Shown here piece after piece: positions 9,338 to 16,585 of a stretch of DNA of 64,000 nt. Every line of letters starts with the position of its first letter. Position 1 is the stretch's first letter. The notes under the pieces were generated by a model. That model was given only the letters and a program-made list of their open reading frames with translations, had not been told where the DNA came from and ran no database searches. Origin of the DNA: Bacteroidota bacterium (lineage in GTDB: Bacteria > Bacteroidota > Bacteroidia > AKYH767-A > OLB10); assembly GCA_016699635.1 (NCBI GenBank), contig CP064983.1, forward strand, positions 62,001 to 126,000, given 5' to 3'. Position numbers and translations under genes: made by a program.

Positions 9338-9668
9338 ATGAAAAAATTATTTCTAAGTGCAATTGCAGTAACTATGGCTTTCAGCCTTAATGCACAAACA
9401 CAATGGTCGGCAGGCAGGTGATAAAAAATTCAAAGTTGTTGGTAACCTTACCATGCGTGGTGTAACAAGAAGTGTAACCTTAGAAGCAACGCATATAGGT
9501 ACTGTTGAAGATCCATGGGGAAACACAAAAGCCGGCTTTAAATTAACCGGAAAAGTTAACCGTAAAGATTATGGTATAGCCTGGAACAAGACTTTAACAT
9601 CAGGTGGTGCTGTGGTGAGTGACGAAGTAGCTATGAATTGTATGATAGAACTGATCAAACAAAAATAA
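9338..9668 (+). pseudogene. YceI-family periplasmic protein with internal deletion
   Basis: A clear signal peptide, MKKLFLSAIAVTMAFSLNAQ, is followed by TQWSAGR and a stop at about 9421. In another frame the sequence continues as GDKKFKVVGNLTMRGVTRSV, then VEDPWGN, KAGFKLTGKVNRKDYGIAWNK and the terminal MIELIKQK. These are hallmarks of the C-terminal half of YceI lipocalin-like proteins. About 90 residues of the N-terminal barrel (the usual DKAHSxVxFxVxH region) are missing and the junction is out of frame. It is therefore a deletion, not a single-base error. YceI proteins bind isoprenoid-type lipids in the periplasm; this copy should be non-functional if the assembly is right. Confidence 0.75.
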
Positions 9669-9688
9669 ATGTGAATTAATTTTTTGCA

Positions 9689-9716
9689 GGCAGCCTCTGA
9701 AAAGGCTGCCTTTTTT
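9689..9716 (+). terminator. Rho-independent terminator after the yceI remnant
   Basis: The perfect 7-bp stem GGCAGCC/GGCTGCC (9689-9695 with 9704-9710) has an 8-base loop and is followed by six T residues. It separates the plus-strand yceI remnant from the minus-strand genes that end at 9739. Confidence 0.9.
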
Positions 9717-9738
9717 ATTCAATTAATCCAAACCTAAA

Positions 9739-11058
9739 TCAAAAATTATATCTGATACCTGAAAACATACCTATGCTACTCAACTTTTCTTGAATGGGTG
9801 CACCTTTGCGACTGATGTCGCTTAAATGATAATTATATTTAGGACCAATGAGCACGTCAATGTTTTTAAAGATACTGTATGTTGCAATTACTTCTGCAGA
9901 AAAACCTATACCAATATTTTGTTTATAAGGTGTTGAGGTGGAAGAAATATCAATTAGCGATTGCATGCTTTCATGTATGATTTTTCCTTTATACCCTGAA
10001 TAAATATTCATATAAATTCCCGTGCTGCTCTGAATGCTCCATAAACCTTTGTTAAATCGCCATCCAAACATTAAAGGTACATTGACAAAACGATAATGAT
10101 TTGAAATGATGACTTCTCCTGTAGAATTTACTGAACCTACAATCGTATCAGCAACTAAAGCGTTTGTGAGTGGATTGATGTAATAACCATTGATAGAATC
10201 AATTCTCATTCCTACAGGGAGATTTCCCATGCCCGGAATAAATGTATAGCTCAGTCGCTCGTTCATATCAAACATGTCAATTCCTGTCTTAAAAAAGAAA
10301 TTGGTACTCAACCAAACACCTGCCCTAATTCCCTGACTGTGAGAATAAATGTTTGTTTCTGTATTGCGCCTCAACTTAAGGTAGGCAGGGCTGCTGCTTC
10401 CTAAGTCGCGTGTATGTTGGGCAAACTCAGGTGCATAATAAATATCTGCAAATACACGAATTCCTCTCTTTGTCTTTTTTATTTCTAAAGTAGGTTTGTC
10501 TGAAATAAGAGCCTGACTACTTGCTGCCTCCGGCAATGATGCCTGTATTGGATTAAGCAAATCCCACTCACTATTTTCAACCTGATTATTGAAATTTGTT
10601 GTTGATGAAATTGCATAGGTTGGTTCTAAAGTTTTTGAGACAGTATTATTATTAGCTGAGATAGTGCTATTTGCGTTAGAGCTATATTTAATTTGACTCG
10701 AATTACTTTCTATTGAATTGTTTAAAGTATTATGATCTGATGACTGAACAGAATTGTTTTGCATCGTTTTGTCGTCTGTATTCCTTACCTCAGATGCTAT
10801 GTTACTAATCACCTTTTGTTTGCTTGAACGATTACCTTCTAATGAAGAAATTTTTGTTTGATTTGAAGTAAAATAATACCATCCTGCACCTGCTGGAATT
10901 AAAAATAAAAGTAGCAACCATAGTAAACTTCTATTAAAAACTCCTTGTTTGGCAACAGGTAAATCTGCTTCTACCCTACTCCACAGTCCGGCACTTACTG
11001 ACTCCTCTTCGGAGTTAAGTTTCTGCCTTATCAGATCATCAAATTGTTCATCCTGCAT
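9739..11058 (-). CDS. Sigma-factor-linked membrane protein with C-terminal outer-membrane beta-barrel (PorT-like)
   Basis: The 439-residue protein has three parts. A short N-terminal cytosolic-like segment (DEQFDDLIRQKLNSEEESV, about residues 1-42) comes first. A transmembrane helix follows at about 43-63 (SLLWLLLLFLIPAGAGWYYF). After an Asn/Ser-rich linker, a beta-rich region from about residue 195 ends in GIRYNF, with the terminal Phe typical of barrels. The start overlaps the end of the upstream ECF sigma gene by 11 bases. N-terminal segments of this kind next to ECF sigma genes in Bacteroidota often act in anti-sigma-like signalling, so I infer a regulator or envelope-sensor role. The barrel family is clear; the function is not. 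Confidence 0.7.
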   Translation of the reverse strand: MQDEQFDDLIRQKLNSEEESVSAGLWSRVEADLPVAKQGVFNRSLLWLLLLFLIPAGAGWYYFTSNQTKISSLEGNRSSKQKVISNIASEVRNTDDKTMQNNSVQSSDHNTLNNSIESNSSQIKYSSNANSTISANNNTVSKTLEPTYAISSTTNFNNQVENSEWDLLNPIQASLPEAASSQALISDKPTLEIKKTKRGIRVFADIYYAPEFAQHTRDLGSSSPAYLKLRRNTETNIYSHSQGIRAGVWLSTNFFFKTGIDMFDMNERLSYTFIPGMGNLPVGMRIDSINGYYINPLTNALVADTIVGSVNSTGEVIISNHYRFVNVPLMFGWRFNKGLWSIQSSTGIYMNIYSGYKGKIIHESMQSLIDISSTSTPYKQNIGIGFSAEVIATYSIFKNIDVLIGPKYNYHLSDISRKGAPIQEKLSSIGMFSGIRYNF

Positions 11059-11593
11059 GACTGTATGCTATTTTATTTTTTTTTAATTTTTCTTGTAATG
11101 CCAATCGTGCTTTCAATAACTGACTACGCGATGTTGCTTCTGAAATACTCAGGCTCTCAGCTATTTCTTTATGCGAAAAACCTTCTATCACATACATGTT
11201 AAACACCAGCCTATAACCATCAGGCAATGCATTTATGAATGCTTTCAGCTCTTTGGCAGACATTTCTGCAATCACATCACCATAATCATAAACAGGCATG
11301 TTGCTATGAACCAAGGCAACTTCTTCTTTATAACTGTAGCGTGTAATTTTTGTAAGCGCTGTATTAACCATTATTTTTCTTATCCAACCTTCAAAAGATC
11401 CTTCAAAACCAAATTTCGATATATACTTAAACACTTTTATAAACCCCTCTTGTAAAACATCTTCTGCATCTTCGTGATTATTGACATAGCGCATGCAAAC
11501 GACTTTCATTTTACCGGCAAACTTTTCGAATAAAGCTTTCTGGCAATTTCTGTCACCGCGAATACAACCTTCAATTAGTTCACGGTCTGTCAT
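11048..11593 (-). CDS. ECF RNA polymerase sigma factor (sigma-70 family, RpoE-like)
   Basis: The 181-residue protein has the two-domain ECF layout. Region 2 (about residues 10-75) contains HEDAEDVLQEGFIKVFKYI and FEGSFEGWIRKIMVNTAL. Region 4 (about residues 110-170) contains LPDGYRLVFNMYVIEGFSHKEIAE and the recognition helix SISEATSRSQLLKARLALQ. It redirects RNA polymerase to a specific promoter set, most often envelope or stress genes. It is cotranscribed with the membrane/barrel protein downstream, whose start lies inside its 3' end. It begins with ATG at 11593 (MTDRELIEGCIRGD). Confidence 0.93.
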   Translation of the reverse strand: MTDRELIEGCIRGDRNCQKALFEKFAGKMKVVCMRYVNNHEDAEDVLQEGFIKVFKYISKFGFEGSFEGWIRKIMVNTALTKITRYSYKEEVALVHSNMPVYDYGDVIAEMSAKELKAFINALPDGYRLVFNMYVIEGFSHKEIAESLSISEATSRSQLLKARLALQEKLKKNKIAYSHAG

Positions 11594-11775
11594 AACAGTA
11601 TTGAATGCATTTCATATATAAAGACTCAATAAGTCCGGGAAACGTTGCCTGACTTTTGCGCTTTGGTAAAATTAATTAAAACATAGCAAAACACCACCTT
11701 CACTTGCCATAAATCTAAGTGAGAGAAAAATATTACTCAAAAATGTGAATGTTTTTTAATAAAACTATAATGTAC

Positions 11776-12422
11776 TTATCTTACTTTATTACCAAGCATG
11801 GGAACAAAGCGGAATGAGTTGAAATCTGAAACCTCCATGGTTTGATCAGGTTTTTTAACAACCGTTTTCATTACCTGCACATCTTCACCTACAGGAACAA
11901 CCATCACTCCTCCGGTTTTCAATTGCTCAAACAATGACTGTGGAATATCGGGTGCGCCACAGGTAATAATTATCTTGTCAAATGGTGCAAATGCAGGCAG
12001 TCCTTTAAAGCCATCGCCAAAATGTATTTTAGGGATATAACCCAATTTTTCGAGTAAACTTTTTGCTTTATCGGCAAGTAATTTATGCCGCTCAATAGAA
12101 AATACTTTTGCACCTAACTCACAAAGTATAGCCGTCTGATAGCCGGAGCCTGTTCCAATTTCCAACACTTTATCACCTTTTTGAATACCAAGCAACAAGG
12201 TTTGAAAAGCAACCGTATAGGGTTGTGAAATTGTTTGACCTGAACCAATGGGAAAAGCTTTGTCAATATAGGCTGATTCGATAAAAGCATTATCCATAAA
12301 TGCATGACGTGGAATTTTGTCATGGCAGCGATTACGGCTGCATCATTTATCCCCTTAGACTTTAATTCTGTAATTAGCTGTCGTCTTAATCCCTGATGCT
12401 TAAAAGTGTCTGTAATATTCAT
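11776..12422 (-). CDS. pcm: Protein-L-isoaspartate O-methyltransferase (one frameshift)
   Basis: The enzyme uses S-adenosylmethionine to methylate damaged isoaspartyl residues so they can be repaired. The start is MNITDTFKHQGLRRQLITEL (ATG 12422). Motif I is KVLEIGTGSGYQTAIL, the substrate-side motif is IGSGQTISQPYTVAF, and a later strand is FDKIIITCGAPDIPQSL. The frame breaks near 12317. Adding one A to the run ACAAAATTCC gives AAMTKIPRHAFMDNAF, the expected family sequence, so this is a probable sequencing error. The total of about 215 residues is normal. A TAnnTTTG box ends 6 bases before the start codon. That supports this start and suggests a nearly leaderless mRNA. Confidence 0.92.
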
Positions 12423-12428
12423 TGCAAA

Positions 12429-12436
12429 CAAATTTA
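12429..12436 (-). promoter_or_regulatory. Bacteroidota -7 promoter box of pcm
   Basis: On the minus strand this is TAAATTTG, an exact TAnnTTTG match. Only 6 bases separate it from the pcm ATG, so the transcript should start at or next to the start codon. Confidence 0.6.
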
Positions 12437-12502
12437 CCATTCACTCAACAATGTTTATTGCTGAATCAATAAAATTTTTAACAAAAAAATGCTAATGATT
12501 TT

Positions 12503-13447
12503 TTAATGAATGCCCTTATCTGCCAAATACCGCTCTGCATCTAAAGCAGACATACAACCTGTTCCTGCAGCAGTAACAGCCTGTCTGTAAATTTTATCCT
12601 GTGCATCGCCACAAGCAAAAACACCTTCTATGTTTGTTTTGGTTGAGCCCGGCTTGGTTATGATATAACCGGTTTTATCCATATCAAGCCACCCTTTAAA
12701 AATATCGGTATTTGGTTGATGCCCAATTGCCACAAAAAAGCCTGTTACATCAAGTATGCGTTCTGCACCTGTTATATTATTAACAACTTTAACAGCAGAC
12801 ACTGTTTTCTCTCCTACCACCTCCTTAGTTTCTGTATTAAACAAGACTTCAATATTTGGTGTGTTCATTACTCTGTGTTGCATTGCTTTTGATGCACGCA
12901 TTTCATCTCTGCGCACAATCATATAAACTTTTGTACACAACTTTGCCAGATATGTTGCTTCTTCGGCAGCAGTATCACCTGCCCCTACAATAGCTACATG
13001 CTGATTGCGGAAAAAATATCCATCGCAAACGGCACATGCAGAAACACCAAAACCATTCAGTCGTTGTTCGCTCTCTAATCCAAGCCACTTAGCTGATGCA
13101 CCTGTTGCAATAATTACTGTATCGGCTGTAATTTCCTTTTCTTCGTCAATGATTACTTTATGTACAGGTCCCTTAAAATCAACAGATGATGCATATCCCC
13201 ATCTGATGTCAGTGCCAAATCGCTCTGCCTGCTGACGAAATTCTTCCATCATTTCCGGCCCCATTGTACCTTTAGGGTAGCCCGGGAAATTTTCTACTTC
13301 TGTTGTTGTTGTCAACTGACCTCCGGGTTGCAATCCCTGATACATTACAGGTTTTAAATCTGCCCTAGCTGCATAAATTGCTGCTGTATATCCTGCAGGA
13401 CCCGAGCCAATAATCAGGCACTTTACATGTTCACTTTTTTCACTCAT
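12503..13447 (-). CDS. trxB: Thioredoxin-disulfide reductase
   Basis: This 314-residue flavoenzyme passes electrons from NADPH to thioredoxin in the cytoplasm. The FAD-binding motif is IIGSGPAGYTAAIYAAR near residue 12. The redox-active disulfide is C138-A-V-C141. The NADPH-binding motif is IVGAGDTAAEEATYLAKL, and the C-terminal FAD motif is GVFACGDAQDKIYRQAVTAAG. Length and motifs fit the low-molecular-weight TrxB type. It is the last gene of a same-strand run with purA and a secreted coiled-coil protein, 8 bases after the latter. No frameshift is present. Confidence 0.97.
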   Translation of the reverse strand: MSEKSEHVKCLIIGSGPAGYTAAIYAARADLKPVMYQGLQPGGQLTTTTEVENFPGYPKGTMGPEMMEEFRQQAERFGTDIRWGYASSVDFKGPVHKVIIDEEKEITADTVIIATGASAKWLGLESEQRLNGFGVSACAVCDGYFFRNQHVAIVGAGDTAAEEATYLAKLCTKVYMIVRRDEMRASKAMQHRVMNTPNIEVLFNTETKEVVGEKTVSAVKVVNNITGAERILDVTGFFVAIGHQPNTDIFKGWLDMDKTGYIITKPGSTKTNIEGVFACGDAQDKIYRQAVTAAGTGCMSALDAERYLADKGIH

Positions 13448-13455
13448 TGCATATT

Positions 13456-14178
13456 TTAATTAAATGCCTCAACTACTTTAAGGCTTTGGTTAGCATTGTC
13501 AATTTCTGTTTCTAACTGCGTTATCTGTGATCTGAATTTATCTATTTCTGTTGTTAGTGTCACATTATCTTTTTCTAGCTTTTCATTCTTCTCGCGCAAC
13601 TTATCTGCTCCTACAGCATTATTTGAAATATCTTCTGCATTAAGATTAACAGTTTTAGTATTTTTTTCAATTTTTGACTGATTGTTGCTGATATTTTTTT
13701 CTAATCCTTTGATTTTCGATCTCAGGTTTTTTATCTGATCATCATAAAACATTTTGTAATGAAAATGCACGTAGTTTACAACCATGGCTCTTGCACGGTC
13801 AAACTCCTCCTTATACATGGTGTTGCCAAAATGTATATCATAGCCGGGGCTGAATTGAAAAGCTATTGCAGTACCTTTTGACTCTTGCGTAAATATTGCT
13901 CGTTGATCTATCCGCAGATTTGAAATTTCGGTAAATAATTTTTTATCTACTGAATGAACAATTTTACTTCTGCGGTTAATACGATAATCAAAATTCTTAC
14001 GCATAAACTCACTGTAAGCAGAGAAACAAAAATTCATATCCTGATCTACATGTACTACCCACGAATCAACACTCTTTGACTCTTCGTTTAAAGCAGGCTT
14101 ATTTTCTATTGACAGTTGCTGTCCGTAAATGTTGGAGCAAATAAGTAAGCTGAAAAAAAATACCGAAAATATTTTCAT
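13456..14178 (-). CDS. Secreted coiled-coil protein of unknown function
   Basis: The 240-residue protein starts with the signal peptide MKIFSVFFFSLLICSNIYGQ. A globular part (about residues 30-145) contains DSWVVHVDQDMNFCFSAYSEFMRKNF and HFHYKMFYDDQ. The C-terminal third (about 148-235) is a long coiled coil with repeated Leu/Ile heptads and Asn/Lys/Glu. I do not recognise a family. Because it sits between purA and trxB with 1- and 8-base gaps, it is probably cotranscribed with housekeeping genes. It is likely exported to the periplasm. Confidence 0.75.
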   Translation of the reverse strand: MKIFSVFFFSLLICSNIYGQQLSIENKPALNEESKSVDSWVVHVDQDMNFCFSAYSEFMRKNFDYRINRRSKIVHSVDKKLFTEISNLRIDQRAIFTQESKGTAIAFQFSPGYDIHFGNTMYKEEFDRARAMVVNYVHFHYKMFYDDQIKNLRSKIKGLEKNISNNQSKIEKNTKTVNLNAEDISNNAVGADKLREKNEKLEKDNVTLTTEIDKFRSQITQLETEIDNANQSLKVVEAFN

Positions 14179-14179
14179 T

Positions 14180-15447
14180 TTATTTTCTGATTATTGTTTG
14201 CGTTCTATCGGGGCCAACTGATACAACATCTAATGGAATACCTATGTATTTTTCAATTGCCTGAATGTAGTTGTGCAATTCAGATGGTAAACTTTCAAAA
14301 CTATTTGCCTTACTGATATCATTCTGCCATCCTTTAAAGGTAATGTATTCCGGCTCCGGAATATCATTCACTACGTTGAACGGCATTCGTACAGAAGATT
14401 GCCCATTAACTTTATAAGAATTACAAACCTCTAAGTTTTCAAAACCACTAAGTACATCAGATTTCATCATCATCAGACTTGTAACGCCATTAACCATTGC
14501 AGTATATTTCAAAGCAGGTAAATCGAGCCATCCGCATCGTCTTGGGCGACCGGTAGTACTACCAAATTCATTGCCTTTTTACGCAACTCATCTCCTGTTG
14601 CATCATTTAACTCAGATGGGAAAGGACCACTGCCTACACGTGTGCAATATGCTTTGAACACACCAAACACTTTACCTATTGCCGAAGGAGGAACACCAAG
14701 CCCGATACATGCACCTGCTGTGATTGTATTGCTTGACGTAACAAATGGGTAAGATCCAAAATCAATATCAAGCAATGAGCCTTGTGCCCCTTCTGCCAAA
14801 ATACGCTTACTGGAATTAATCAAACTGTTTATTTCATATTCACTGTCAACCAATGTCATTTCGCGAAGTGTTGAAATACTCTCAAGCCACATTTCGAGGT
14901 CTTCCTTGCTGACTGTTGGATGGTTGTAGAATGAAAGCAGTTCTGCATGTTTGTTTAATAAATAATTTAATGCATCTTTAAAATCATGCCTTTCAATGTC
15001 GCCAACGCGCAGACCGTTACGTCCGGTTTTATCCATATAGGTTGGACCTATTCCTTTTAGTGTAGAACCAATCTTTGTTTTACCCTTCATGGTTTCTGAT
15101 GCAGCATCAAGCAAACGATGTGTTGGCAGAATGAGATGTGCTCTTCGCGATACCCAAAGATTTTTCTTTATGTCTATTCCTAACTTAAGCAGTGAATCAT
15201 TTTCTTTTTTGAAAATCAGCGGATCTATTACCACACCATTACCAATGATGTTAAGTTTATTTTCACGAAAAATTCCTGACGGAATGGTATGCAACACATG
15301 TTTTATTCCATCAAACTCCAAGGTATGTCCTGCATTTGGCCCACCCTGAAAACGTGCAATCACATCATAGTCGGGAGCTAAAACATCTATCAGTTTTCCT
15401 TTGCCCTCATCGCCCCACTGAAGTCCAAGTAATACGTCTATTTTCAT
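14180..15447 (-). CDS. purA: Adenylosuccinate synthase (one frameshift)
   Basis: This enzyme joins IMP and aspartate with GTP in the first committed step of AMP synthesis. The N-terminal motif is VLLGLQWGDEGKGKLIDVLA. Other family signatures are QGGPNAGHTLEF, GPTYMDKTGRNGLRVGD and EGAQGSLLDIDFGSYPFVTSSNT. The frame breaks near 14575. Adding one A to the run GTAAAAAGG gives ELRKKGNEFGSTTGRPRRCGW, the expected sequence, and reading continues to the stop at 14180. The total of about 422 residues is normal. As purA is essential for de novo purine synthesis, a real frameshift is unlikely. Confidence 0.96.
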
Positions 15448-15460
15448 AATTATTTTTTAT

Positions 15461-15802
15461 TCAGATGGCAGCAATAGCAGCTTCCTGATTCTCTGTTATG
15501 GTAAAAACCTCTGTCAATCGTGTAATAGTAAATACAGATTTTAACTGACTATTTATATTGCAAATAATGGTGTCGCCACCGGCCTTGCGCGATTTGGTCA
15601 GGATGTTTAATAAAACAGTAAGTCCGCTGCTGCTCATAAAACGCAAATCTGCTAAATCGAGCACAAACGTTTTCATATCTCTGATAATACAGGTATTGAT
15701 TTCGTCCATCAGTTCATTAGCCTGTCCTTTCTCCATGAGGTTGCCCGAAAGTTTAATAATACAGAAATTTCCCTTTTCTGATGTGGTAAAACTAAAATTC
15801 AT
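15461..15802 (-). CDS. STAS-domain anti-sigma factor antagonist
   Basis: The 113-residue protein is a single STAS domain: FCIIKLSGNLMEKGQANELMDEI, then VLDLADLRFMSSSGLTVLLNIL. The Ser in the MSSSGL loop is at the position phosphorylated by partner kinases in SpoIIAA/RsbV-type proteins. Such proteins control a sigma factor or other effector through a phosphorylation switch. No partner kinase or phosphatase is nearby. Its start overlaps the end of the Fur-family gene by 4 bases, so the two are translationally coupled. The role in this operon is unknown. Confidence 0.88.
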   Translation of the reverse strand: MNFSFTTSEKGNFCIIKLSGNLMEKGQANELMDEINTCIIRDMKTFVLDLADLRFMSSSGLTVLLNILTKSRKAGGDTIICNINSQLKSVFTITRLTEVFTITENQEAAIAAI

Positions 15803-16281
15803 TGTTTTTTTACTTTAAAATGTTCGCATGCCCCTGTTTGTTTGAGTTTATTACACTGTCCATAAAAATTCAGGGCATGTTGTGTTATTTTGAAATCTAA
15901 ATATTTTTCTACTGTTGACTGAATCTGATAAAGCCTCGGGTCGCAAAATTCAAATACTTTTTCGCAATCGCCACAAATCAAATGATCGTGTTGCTTATAG
16001 GCAAAAGACTTTTCGTAAATAAATTTGGTCTCGCCAAACTGATGTTTGGTTATTAAGCCACATTTCAATAAATGTTCATTAGTATTATAAACGGTGGCAC
16101 GGCTTACTCTTAACTTGCGTTTTTGAATCAGTTCAAAGAGCATATCCACATTAAAATGACCATTAGTGCGATAAGCTTCTTCAAGTACTGCATAACGTTC
16201 AGGTGTTTTGCGTAGCCCATTGCTTATCATATACTCTGTAAAAATTTCTTTCTCTGTCTTTAAAAATTCCGCTTCTGCCAC
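15799..16281 (-). CDS. Fur-family transcriptional regulator
   Basis: The 160-residue protein has a winged-helix N-terminus (LRKTPERYAVLEEAYRTNGHFNVDMLFELI, then LRVSRATVYNTNEHLLKCGLI). The C-terminal metal-binding dimer domain has HDHLICGDCEKVFEF and the second cysteine pair CNKLKQTGAC. It should repress target genes with a metal (iron, zinc or peroxide-sensing iron) as cofactor; the subtype cannot be told by eye. Translation starts at GTG 16281. A TACTTTTG promoter box lies at 16309-16316, giving a leader of about 20 bases. It heads the fur-STAS-purA run. Confidence 0.93.
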   Translation of the reverse strand: MAEAEFLKTEKEIFTEYMISNGLRKTPERYAVLEEAYRTNGHFNVDMLFELIQKRKLRVSRATVYNTNEHLLKCGLITKHQFGETKFIYEKSFAYKQHDHLICGDCEKVFEFCDPRLYQIQSTVEKYLDFKITQHALNFYGQCNKLKQTGACEHFKVKKQ

Positions 16282-16308
16282 GTTAAATAAATGCCATTTT
16301 AATTGCTA

Positions 16309-16316
16309 CAAAAGTA
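16309..16316 (-). promoter_or_regulatory. -7 promoter box of the fur-STAS-purA run
   Basis: On the minus strand this is TACTTTTG, an exact TAnnTTTG match. The fur start codon is 27 bases downstream. The remaining intergenic DNA up to 16547 shows no ORF or RNA gene that I can support. Confidence 0.55.
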
Positions 16317-16547
16317 ATAAATCAAACTGTTATAGAATTTCCAATTACAACTGAGATACAAATAGTTGTTCTTCACTTACTTTTTCTTCCAAATTGTTGA
16401 TAAATTGCTTTCCGCTTATCTCTGATTTTTAAATGAAAAAAACCTCAATAGACCTATATCACAACAATAACAAAATTCATTTTTTGTCGTAAAAAAATAT
16501 TTAATGCCAACGGCAACAAAAATGCAATGTTTTAGAATTATATCAAG

Positions 16548-16555
16548 TACTTTTG
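16548..16555 (+). promoter_or_regulatory. -7 promoter box of the T9SS surface protein gene
   Basis: TACTTTTG matches TAnnTTTG exactly. It overlaps the furthest upstream in-frame TTG (16553). Translation must therefore start further on, which supports TTG 16586. Confidence 0.55.
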
Positions 16556-16585
16556 CCAATTGAACCATACAACACTGTTTTGACA

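Noticed and set aside
16553..16585. TTG 16553 as start of the T9SS surface protein
   Set aside because: It overlaps the promoter box at 16548-16555. TTG 16586 gives a clean signal peptide.
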